Origin: Durusdinium trenchii
Taxonomy: Eukaryota > Sar > Dinophyceae > Suessiales > Symbiodiniaceae
Reading direction: 5' to 3'
DNA: 64,000 nucleotides
NCBI GenBank assembly: GCA_963970005.1
Contig: CAXAMN010003980.1
Coordinates: 214,983 to 278,982, forward strand
In this document: piece by piece, positions 35,501-47,500 of the stretch
Layout: every line of letters starts with the position of its first letter
Numbering within the stretch: position 1 is the first letter of the stretch
Notes under the pieces: model-generated
What the model saw: only the letters and a program-made list of their open reading frames with translations
What the model was told of the DNA's origin: nothing
Databases searched by the model: none
Made by a program: the position numbers and the translations under genes

Positions 35501-38500
35501 ACCTTCGCCCGACGCGCGATGCCTCGCGACCCAGGCAAAGATCTGGCCTGTGCTCCGGTACCTGGCGAAAGGACGGTGTACCGAAGTGCCTGGACGTTGG
35601 GTGTCTGGGATCGCAGGTGATTCGAACCTGTTTGTTTTTTCCCACGGTGTACTAGAACCAACGATCACGTGGTCAACAGTAGCAATCAGTCATCATCAGC
35701 TTAGGTTGATGTGCTGAGCCGGTTGGGCCTTAGATAGCTTCTTGCCCTGGTAGTCCAATTATGTGTGGAACTGACCACACATGTTTGCAAATTACTTCTT
35801 GCGCTAGCAACAGCAAGAAAAGGCGGGGTATGTCTTTGCGAAAAACACACAACGAAGGATGTGTAGTCGCGATCCCTTTTCACACACGAAACTGTGAAAA
35901 CATGACAACCATGTGTCATACGCCACTGATGCGTGAAAAAGACGGAAATTCGTGCGAACCACATGAAAACGTGGCATTCAACCTCTCATGTACCAAAATA
36001 GGCGAACAATCACAGCTACGTACGTGAAAGAAGTTTATCAACTGCTTCGTCACTGGTGAAACGTGAAATAGGAGGATGGTGTGGGTTGGAAAATCTAGAA
36101 TCAACCACAAAAAAATTCAACCGTGAAAAAGTGTACATTTGGACGCGTAAAAAACGCTCTTGTACGCGAAAACGCCGTGTAGAACGTGAATTCATGATTC
36201 GCCCAAAAATCTCGAGGTGTGAGGTTGTTCATTTGGATTTTCATGGCCATCCAGCCGTGAGCACTCTGATCGTCCAACAATCGGTCCAATCGGTTCCCTC
36301 TGTAGCTGAACAGCCATGGGCAAGCGGGCTTCAGTGTCACAGGTTGAGCAATCAACTGTTGCGCAGTTGACTGCTGAGTTGGCGGCCCAAATGGCCAAAG
36401 CACCCCCGCCCAAGGCGCCAAAAGCTTCGAAGAAAGCGAAAGCATCCCCTCCAGTCCCGGCAGCGCCTGATTTTCCCATCACTTGGAATAACATCAAGAA
36501 GGATATGGCCCATTTCGAAATTAATGAGCAGGAAGCCGGCGAGGTTTTGACAAGCGTCGTAGGACCATGTCCTGACATGGAGAAGTACTGGTCAAAGTTC
36601 AAGGTCCCCAAGGGTGGTGCCACCAAGGTATCAGAGCCATCTGAGGTGGCTGCACCGGCTCCCGCAAAGGGGGCTGCCCCGGCACCTTCCACTGAGGTGG
36701 CTTCCGCTGAGGGGAGTTCTGCTAAGGCAGCTTCTGCTAAAAGAAGCCAGGAACTAGCGCTGACGAGTCCGAACTGCATGATTCCGACTTTGAGGGGCTG
36801 ATGGATGAGAATGATGTGGCCCAAGACCCGATCCAAGAAGCTGAGGCAGAGGCTGAGGATGTGGAGACTTGTCAAGAATCGTACGATGGGGAGCCATGGG
36901 AAGGTGAGGAAGAGGAAGAGGAGGATGACGAGGATCACACTCTCCTCTATGTCCCTCCCAAACGTGCTGTTCCTCAACAATCCCCTGTTGACACCGCGGA
37001 GACCCAAGCGATGCCTGAGGCTGAAGTGACCTTTCCCAAGGACAGAGCCATTTGTTGATTTCGTGTTCTCAAGCGAGTTGAAAATGTCCATGAATCTGGG
37101 CATTTGCTTGACACCAGGAGCAGCATGTGCCATCCACTCCTGTGGTGACCAAGCGGAAACAAGAGGACTTCTCGCTGGAACTGAGTCGTGGCCGATCCCT
37201 CTTGTCACTGGGCTTCGCAGAGCCCTTTTTTGCTTTTTTGAAGTCATAGTCTAAGGGTCCAAGGTGGAATTGATTTGATGCATTGAATTTGTTTGGTAGG
37301 TCTCAGAAGACACTTGTGCTGGGACAGCAGCTTCTTTCTTCGCAAGCTTCGAATGCCAATGTGGACATCGCTGCAGCAAAGGCAGCACCATTGGATGATG
37401 AGTCCGAGTTTCCTGGAAACATCTTTTGTCTTCGGACTCGAAGCTTTGGATATAGAGGTATCCGAGTTGTTTGTGTCGGTTTCTTAGAAGCCACCTTTTT
37501 GGACACCTAAGTTGGGAACGTCTGCATTTTTGTCAAACCCCAGAAAATTGTTTATCTCACGAGGCTTGGGCCGTCTGCTTCGATGGCTGTCGATGAAGAT
37601 AAGGCCACAGAGTTTGTGAAGGCTGTGACGCTGCTGAGCAGCGTTTTGCGTGAGCCTTGGGCGCAGAACTTGGTTTCGACCATGAACCTTGAGCTTCCGA
37701 CGGTGGACCTGAGCAATGCCCTTCGTGGTGCTCCAGCTTCAAGCAAGCCGGCAGTTGTCTCAACACCTTCTCCCTCTGCGTCTGAGATTTCATCCAAGGC
37801 GGCTGTGGCTGTTGCCAAGCAGGTCATGGAGATGAAGGCTGCCACGGCAGGTGTGGCAACGCAGGCCACCCCGCCTGAGGAGGAGAAGCGCGCAGAGGCC
37901 GCAGACATGCCAACACCTCCAAGCGTGCCAACTCCTCCAGAGGGCGTGGCACTGCTCCAGAGGGCGTGGTGACTCCTCCAGAGACTGCAAACGCAGGCTG
38001 CGTTGAGGCCAAAGCTGAAGCTGTCAACTCTGCTTCACACAGGGCCGCCCACGCCCGCCTGACCAGGCGAATGGCAAGCAGCGGCGCAGACTTCCCCCAC
38101 ATGTTCCGCTTGTGGTCAGGCAATAGGAAGGACATGGGTGATACAAACAGGTTCTCTTTCACACATGTGTCGTTGTCAAGCTACAATCTGTGCAGGTTTT
38201 GCTTTTGAGTCAGCAGCGGAGGAAAAGTTGGAAGTCTTGCGAGCCTTCATCAAGAACGAGGAGAACTTGGAAGCATGCGAATGCACGCTGAAGGTGAGCC
38301 GTCAGCAGGAAGCCGAGATGGAGACTCAGCGTGCTTTGCTCACCATCCCGCAGATGCGAGAGAAGGGCTTCACTCAGAGACTTGCCAACAATTTACTTGG
38401 CTTTTGGCGCTGGGGGTTCGGTGGGCCGGGAGGTTGTTTAGTTTCCACTTGACAGCTTTAAGGTGGCCTTGCCACGTTGTAATTAAGGATGAAGATCAAC

Positions 38501-41500
38501 AGCATTGTTCAGCGTGGGCAGACAGTCCCTGATCCGGACTGCCCTTCAGACCCAATGAGCACACGCTATTGGTGCACTGTGGGTGGCACCATGTCAGAGC
38601 GGGAGAGGATATACCATGACGGGAACCACTGAAGTGCGCACCGCAGCGACTGATGCCAACCATGAACGCATCCCCCGCTACTTCTGGTGGACTTGCCCCG
38701 TACTCCCTCCCAGCTTGCCCTCACGAATGGCTCTGTGACAGGGGATGACCAATCAGCCCCCGCACTGGCCAGCATGATGGAGATTGCCAACATGGAGACC
38801 GAGAACGCAGCAGGAGGACCAGCCAAGCCGAGGGGAAGGCGAAGACAAAGGCGAAAGCCAAAGCTCTTCCTCAGAACCCCAAGACTCTGGCAGAGCAGCG
38901 CACAGCTATCCGCCCCATGGTTTTACTGTCGCAGTTTTAATTTCCCTCTGTATGCTCTCACAGAAATGATACGCGCTGCATATAGTCCATGTGTGTCCAT
39001 GTCAAACACCTGAAGGGCACTCTAGGACAAGAGTTTCTACATTCTTCGAACCCTTGAACTCCGACAAGGCTCGCTCTTGAAGAAGGAGGTGAATGGATGC
39101 GCTACAGGCATGACCGATTTGCCCCGAGACCATGCGCTTCGCGCCTCTCTGCAGACGCACCAAGCTGATCTCGAGAGCCTGACCGAGCAGTTCCTGTTTA
39201 AACACTTCACTAGTGTCATCAACATTTTAATGGGTTGACCGCCCAACACATATCGAGGTTGAAGACTACTGCCGATGGCGACCTTGATGAGCTGTCTGAG
39301 ACGATCAATGGCCAGGCTTGTCAATTCCATTTGAAGGGAAATCTAGATTTGGAAGGTAAACTGTGAGACCACCATGACTTCCACAATGCACCCCCCAATG
39401 CCCTCATTGAAAAGGATTGGAAAACTATTGGTGCATGCGACAGCGTGTGTGCAGGTGACGTCAGCCCGGATGACTCGTGCTCAAGCCCGTGCGGTGGCCT
39501 CGGAGCTCCGCAAAGCCCACCCCGAAGCCGGAGCGTGAGCCTTGAAATGGTGGATCCACTGAGGGAGACTCTGCACTCGAGTCTAAAGAGTGGATACTGA
39601 GTTTTTCTTGAGCAATTGGCAGGGTTTTGCTTCTAAGTTAACCTTGAAACACAGGGACAGATTTGTTCTATTTGGTTCAGGTATCCCACCAACAAAATGT
39701 CTATTTGCTTGGGGTCCTGCCATCTGCGAACGGAGTTTTCGCGATTAGCTTGGTGCGGGGATGAGCCCGTGCACCTCACCATACGCTTTAGCTAGATGCG
39801 CGCGTGACAAAACTCATTGGGCGCACTGGAGCGCTTGGTCAGGAACGCAGTGAGGACAGCAAACAAAGAACATGGACTATTTTCTCTTGTCCAATCAGCG
39901 CAGGTGCTGGTGACTCCATCCATCTAATGAAAGAACGGCTTGACAAAGCGTCGTTTGGCAGCACAAAGCCTGGACCCCAAAAGTTTGTTTCCTAATTCTC
40001 CACAACCCTCATAAATATATACCGCTGAAGTCCGCGTCCGTGCCAAGGCTTGGCTACACCTTTGGGACTGGGTACACCAGCGCGCGGCGCACGCGGTTTA
40101 TCTCAGAGGCGTACGATTCCAACGTGGTAACGTCCCCTGGCCCGGGCACAAGCTCCAAAACTTTTTTATGAAACACCCTGTGTGGAGATAGGAGGGTGTG
40201 CCCTTAAGTGCTGGATCCTTCTTTGAGAAGCCCAGGACTGCCCGTGAGCGTGGTGTCGCTCAGAGGTTCAACCAAAATGACATTGGCCTAGAAGTGAAGA
40301 TTACTTCGATCACCATTCCTCTGACGACATCGACTGGGGCAATGGAGCTTGTTGACTGGCCCGTCATTTTACCACACGGCATGGTTGCGAAGCTCAAGAA
40401 TTAACGGCAGGTTTTCTTTCCTATACCGTGCGCCCCCCACTTTGCCAAACAAGTAAATTAGGGCACCCTGCACCCTGACCGCAGGCTGGTAGCTTCTTAG
40501 CAAACGGTTACCTTTCAGCGCTGGCAGATCTCAAACATGTAGAAGAATACTGGCAAGGGATGCTTGTCGATTACCCTACACATCCTGCTCAACAGTACAA
40601 CCTGAGAACTTCTCTGGGTTGCACCTTCTATGGAGTCCCAGCTAATGTGTTAACTGCACACTTTTATTGTCTACTTTGTTTCTGGACGTTGGTCGACCTA
40701 CCAGTTCATTCTCGTCTCCCCACAAGCACTTTGACGCCCAGGTGACGAGATCAACGCCTTGAACGACTCTTTCATGTTTTTGCTGTGGAGCTGCGACCTG
40801 AGCCCGTTTCGGTCAGATGCTTCGAGCTCCAGGTGGCCTATTGCAATCATACCGTCTTCACGGTATGTGATTGATGGGAACGGGGTGAACATCACCCTCC
40901 AGGAAGTTTGTAAGGCTATCACGGCCTCCTTCAACAAACTGTCAGAGGGAATCAAACTTCGCGATCTCCAATCTATGGGAGGTGGACTTGTCATTTGCAC
41001 GCAATAGACGATGTTTTCTCGGTTTTTGAGGCTTCAACTCTTCAACAACCCCCCTGCGTGAACCGTGGTTTTGATCACCAGCTCACTCGAGGTTGCCAAA
41101 ATCCATTTTTGGATCATGGGCATTCGTGGCGATTGGAAAGCGCTCAAACAGTTGTTGAATTTTGAACGGCGCATGAATGTCAACCAGGAGGGGGTGCCAA
41201 AACATAGGTACTACTGCTTTGTAAGATTTGCAACAGCCCAATCAATACCGAAGCTCTGACCATGCCCCCTGAGGTGTGTTTCCTTTGTGAGGCTAGCAAA
41301 GGTGCTGAGCAAGACATGTACAGGTGCTACACTGATGTGAGTGACAGCGCTTCTTATTGGCAAACCCTGTACCAAACAAACCCGTGGGCGATTGCGCCCC
41401 AATTGTGTTTTCTTCTTGGGTTTCACGTATCTATGGTAGTGCCAGACTTGCTACATGTGTGGAATTTAGGGGTTCAGCAAATGATGTTGGGCAGCGCCCT

Positions 41501-44500
41501 ACGGGTAATCCTCAGCGAACAAGTAGTTTTCACAAGTGGAGATTTGGAATCCAGGCTTGCTGAAGCTTCCGCCTCTCTTCGTTCATTCGTGAAGCGAATG
41601 AAATTGCCTTTGAGGTGGAAAAAAATCTCCAAAACCCGGCTTCGGTGGAGTTCTAAGAACTATCCGCAGTTGACCGGCAGCGGATACGACGTGTACGTGA
41701 TTTCAAGGTGGTTGCTGGATGTGCTCCAAGCACATCTTGCGATATACCCTGAGATTGGGACCCTTCTCTGGACTTCGGGGCGCGCCATGAGCTTGTTATA
41801 CGACGGGGGCTGGTTCTTGACGTCAGGAGAAAAAGACACTTTACGATTTTTGGGGGATGTGTTTTGTCGACTGTATATCACCATGGCTAGTGATGCGCTG
41901 CAGCGAAGCGTTCTCCTGTGGAGGGTGACCCCAAAGTTTCATCTCCTGAAGCACGTCCTCCGGGCAGATCGCCATGCCAACGTTTCAAAGTATTCGACGT
42001 GGGTTGACGAAGACTTTTTGAAAAAATTGGTCGTGTTTGGAAAATCACAGACAAAACCACGGCCCAAAGAAGGTGCTTGGAGAGATGGCTCATTGCGATC
42101 CCACACAATTTGGAAAGGTCTTCGAATGCAAAGACCTGAACCACATACCGAGCGCCGAGCGTCTCGAGGAAACAAACGCACCTGGTTTTGGGAATCCGGG
42201 CATGGAGTACAAGATGGACTTCAACATCGCGTCATCAGGGACGCGCGGGCCGACGTGGCCGACGTGGACGGAAGGGAACCTATGAATGTTGTATAAAATT
42301 CCCAAGAAGCTTGACACCAACGGTGATATATAAATATATTTGTATATATATATACACATATTTGCATATATTCTTTTTTTATGATTCAACCTGTGACACG
42401 TGGTTCTTCGTGTCCCCATTGTGAGCTATGTTGCTATCTGGTTGGGAATTGTTAAAGCCAAAATATCCCGCAACAGAAAAAAGATACAGGGAACCATTTG
42501 GCCAGCCACCACACGATACATTCCAACTAAGGAGGTTGTTAGGTTGTTTTTTGTTTTAGGGGCTCAAGAACCTGCAACTCCTGCAGCATCTCCGCTATAA
42601 GTAGATTGATGCAGCCTTCCGGCGCTCAAGTGCAGCAAAGCGCGCCCGTTTTGAAATGCGAAGGTGTGCGCAATGCCTGTACCCATGGTATAGCGGAGCA
42701 AGCCTTCACACCAGTGGCCATAAACCTTTGGCCACGCCCAAAAAAACTGTAGCGTGAAAAACGTGAAAAAATCAAATGGCCTCGAAAAAACCATTTGGAC
42801 CTATCCGAGGTGAAAACAGGGTCGTGAGCGGTATGGACTCGGTTTAAGTGATCGAACGGTTCCCCAGGTCTCCGCAGAGGGTTGCGCGCGCACCGGACAA
42901 ATCGCACTCTCGCCTGCATTTCGCGCACTCGACGCGCGCAATCTCCGCAGACGGTTGCGCGCGCGCCGGACAAATCGCACTCTCGCCTGCATTTCGCGCA
43001 CTCGACACGCACGACCTCCGCAGAGGGTTGCGCGGGCGCCGGACAAATCGCGCTCTCGCCTGCATTTCGCGCACTCGAGACGCACGATCTCCGCAGAGGG
43101 TTGCATTTTCGGTTGACGCTGTTCGTCCCACCCTCCGCCTTTAAGAGAGAATTTATAAAGTGGGAAATTGTTTTTCATTAGGACATCTCCCGTGCTAGTT
43201 TTCCATGCTCACACTTGCCTACTCATTGCATGCTTGCATACTCATTGCACGCTTGCATACTCATCATTACACTTGCGTACTTACACTTGCATACTTTGAC
43301 ACTTGCATACTTTGCACTTGGATGCTTTCGCTTTCGCTCTTCCACCTACACTGGGGTACGTATAGCGTTCATGTTGTAGTGCAAGTGTGGTGGAAGTGTC
43401 AGTGTGTAAGTGTAAGTGTCGAAGTGTCAGTGTTCAAGGGATTTTCCGGAAGAACCCTTCGCAATGCTTTCGGGAAAAACACGAAATCACTCCAGCAAAA
43501 ACAACTCTGATGACTCTCAAACCGATTCCGAGCACCTTCCCTTCCCTTGACCTTGGTGATCTCCAAGTCCTGATTCGTTCTTTGGGACAAGCTGACTGCC
43601 TGGTCCTGTCGCCAGGTCTTGGTTAGGGGGCACATCTTCCTTAACACCTCCTTGACAGAAGCCTTCTGCATTGCAATTGTCCTTCACTTAGACTTAGTTG
43701 AACCACTGCTTTGAACGTCAAGAATCATTTGAATGAGCCGAGGAACAAGTAGGAAGGGGGCGGCTTAATTTGCCCAGCACCTGTGTCGATGCTCTTTTTG
43801 AAAGGTCTACATTTTTGTGGGAACGCATTTGGGAAGTAAACCATGTCTGGGAACATATTCTAAGCCGAGGACTGGGGGTATTGACAGGGATGCTCACTCA
43901 TCAGCAGTTTGCGTCAAAAACACAATAGAAGCAACCATGGGGTGGCGTATGAATGCTGTGACGCACCAATTGGATCATGCCAAAGTTCAATTGGCAGGGG
44001 CGCATGCACATGAGGCACAGACAGACGCATGTGTTTACGCGCGCGTAGTTACATAATACACATAGGTTACATGCGCTTGCATAGTGGTATCAAGCAGTCT
44101 TCATGTCGATGTGAAGTGAGATTTGGACCTCTGGCAAAATCAGCCTTGAACGCTTAGGTAGAGGCTGCTGCGTGTGGCCTCATGGTGGTCTCCACCAACG
44201 TAGGTGGTGTGCCTGAGGTCTTGCCGCAAGAGCACCCAGTGCAAGATACGAGTAGTTCAATGTCCTGATCAGGGATCGCTTTTGGAGGTAAACAAAACTG
44301 TTAGACTGCAGCAACGCTTCAGATTGCATCCAGAAGAAAACCACGTGCGGATCGTGACCTGACACACTGTTTGCTTCCAGTCTTTCTCGAACAGTGTCAA
44401 CAATTTTGTCGCTCAGATCCCTCTCAGGCCTCATATGACCAAGCTTGCTGCTCCGCGTGTTGATGCAGTAGTTGAGGCATGAAGAGTGAACAACGCGACA

Positions 44501-47500
44501 AAGCGCCTAAGCATTGTGCAGAGAGGCTTCTTCCAAACATACAATAACATACAACTACCGGCGAAGAAAGAATACATATACTATTGCTTAGATGTTGTGG
44601 AATAGTTTTCTTGAAACATTTCCCACACGGTCAAGCAGATTCCACACCTGCTTTGCAGGCCCTGGAAGACGCTTTGCTATCCTTGCCTCCGCCCGAGGTG
44701 GGTGCAACGGAGTCTATGGCAACTCCTAGGGGTCGCAAAGCCTGGCTGGGTCACGAATGCCAGGCAAAACAATACTAGACTCCGAGACTGCTAGGCTTGA
44801 GAATTATGGTGGCGGAGCAAGTTATATACCTTTTTTTTGTAATGTCGACGTCGGATTAATCAACGGCCCCCCCCCCCCTAGAAGGTCAACAAGGTCAACA
44901 AGGTCTGAGATTGGAGGTTTTGGAGATCACATCCGCCTAATAGTGGGGATGACCTGATGATGACAGGAGGAGGAGATGAGATGGGATGGAATGATGAGAT
45001 CCATGAGAGCCCAAATACTAATTCCCTTTCATCATGAGATCCATGAGAGCTTATTGGCACAAATTTGATTTCTGAGATGATGAAAGGGAATTTGATTTGG
45101 AAGAATTGGAATGAAAGGGAATTAATTAGTATTTGGAAGAATTGAGATGAAAGGGAATTAGTAATTGGAAGAATTGGAATGAAAGGGAATTAGTATTTGG
45201 AAGAATTGGAATGAAAGGGAATTAATATTTGGAAGGGTTGGGATGAAAGGGAATTAGTATTTGGAAGAATTGGAATGAAAGGGAATTAGTATTTGGAAGA
45301 GCTGGGATGGAATGATGAAATCCATGAGAGCCCAAATACTAATTCCCTTTCATCATGAGGTCCATGAGAGCTCATCATGGATGGGGTTGACTAATAGGGG
45401 GGGGGTACCCCACTATTAGAGGGGGGTAGGGGGTGTATGGGGGGTACCCTTTCTGAGCTTCTCAAATTGCAGATTTTGATAGAGTTTTAATAAGGGAAAA
45501 TGAAAGAATTTTCCTAGAGAGTTTTTGGAAATTCTAGGAAAGCTGTTGCTTTGGGAGAGCATTGGTAATCAATCAGAAGATCAGTTTCACCATGGTAAGA
45601 CAAGAAAATATTGAAAAGGCAAAAAGAACAAAACTAATTAAACACACATATATATTTGAATAATTGTATTTTTCCTGGGGGGACAGGGGGTAGACTAATA
45701 GGGGGGGGTTCAGCCAAACAAATTTTTTATTAGAGGGTGGTGACTGTGGAAATTCATAGTTCAAATTAGTTTATTATAGGGGCCTGAACGCTGGGTAGAC
45801 TAATAGGGGGGGTTCCCTAATCCTAGGTTGACATTAAAGATGATTCTAAGCTCGTATCTCCGAAGTGATCCCACACTTCACCAAGGTGTCGTGTTACTGG
45901 AGTTGGAGGAGGAGAAGGAGGAGGAGGAGTTTCCAGCCACTCCCCGTCAGGCTGCGCAGAGTGTGCATGAGGAGGTCGAGAAAATGTACTCTTGGCAGGA
46001 GCTGGCTGGGTGAGCTGACAAATTTTTGCCTCATACATTGTATGATCCGAGGTGAATTTCATATTTCTAGTGGTGGAGCAGTGGAGACATGTTTGTTCCA
46101 GAAGGTGAATCACGTCCCCAGTCCAACTCCCAGTTGCGCATCATGGCAGGACGTTGCAGAGCGCACTGAACGAGTCTACCGAGAGGTAGTCATTCCCTCA
46201 ACCGCGTGGGCGATTTCCTACATGATTAGTCGTCGTTTGATGGAAATAGGGGGTTTCAGTTGGTTTTCTTTGCGGTGTTGTGAATCCGCCGATGATAATG
46301 ATCTGTCCGTATCTCATTGCAGTGTCTCACAGAGTGTGCCCATGACACGGTCCGACAATGGCATACCCCTAGCCGGTAGCCCCAACGCAGGGCAGGGCAG
46401 CAGGGCAGCGGTCTACTCAAATTATGTGGTTCGCTGCTAACCCCAATTCCTCCGCTGCCACGCCGGTTATCTTGCACCTGCCATCGATCACCTTGTCATG
46501 AAAGGTAGCCTTTGAATCTACGAACCAAATGAATAGAAGCGTGATCAGTCCTGCGTCCTACCTAGGAGCTTACTTAAGCTACTAGCTACCTCTTGCGGCC
46601 TTACGGCCTGGCCCCCTTAAAAGAACAAAACAAACAAACAATACTGCATAGAGATAAGTGATGACTGTATAATTAACATATATAAAAGACAAACACATTA
46701 AAGTGGGACATCTTGCATGGCGTGTGCCCCGTCTGCCGGAGCGGTCCCACGAATCGGCACTGTACCACGTGTATCCACGTGTGCGAGTCGACCACGTGTG
46801 GCCTGCGTCTAACCAAGAGGAATGGCCTAACCTAAGAGGAATGGCCTCCAACCTAAGAACCTGTTAATAGTAGCGAACCTTGTTACTACTAGTAAGGCAC
46901 CTGTTACTAGTCGCGTGGCACTTGTTACTACCAGCAAACATTGTTACTACTTGGCCTCCAACCTGATGGGAACCCTTCAGACCAAGCTCTACCGGCTCTA
47001 CCTTCGAAAAGAAGACGTCGCACACAGAGAACAAGACGGCCACAACTCGTCTACGGCCACTTTGCGCTGTCATTCAAGGTGCCGTGCAGTTGAAGGAGGG
47101 ATTCTCTGTACAAAAGCCACTGCTCCTCAAATGGAGCGCATCCTGCCGGTCACCAATCAGATACACAACTTTTGTAACTGAGGGTGGGGCTGGAAAATTC
47201 AGCGGTTCTAACCAATGCTTACACGTCCGCCAAATGGAAGTCACTTTGGATGTCAGCATTTTTTGTTAAGTGTTGCATCGTCTTGTTCATCAAATTTTGG
47301 TACGTACAATCTCGTGTATCTGTACATGCAACCTCTTTGGGGACATATCAGGCCAAGCAACTTTTGAAACTTGAAACTATATGTAGTTATTCTACAACAC
47401 GAACGTGCTCCCACTGGTTTCACATGGCCTTTGTGAGGTCCTGAAGCCTTCCATTCCTTTGAGAGAACGGTTCCTGCGCTTTTTGCGTGTGGGGCCAGTC

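Noticed and set aside
43500-43570. LGDLQVLIR as the missing PIG-A exon before GHIF
   Set aside because: Phase would fit, but the [18 protein letters not shown] exon already covers this part and no proper donor follows.
47079-47267. Frame [20 protein letters not shown] as an extra PIG-A exon
   Set aside because: The exons at 46185 and 47438 join directly in phase 0 and match the family without it.
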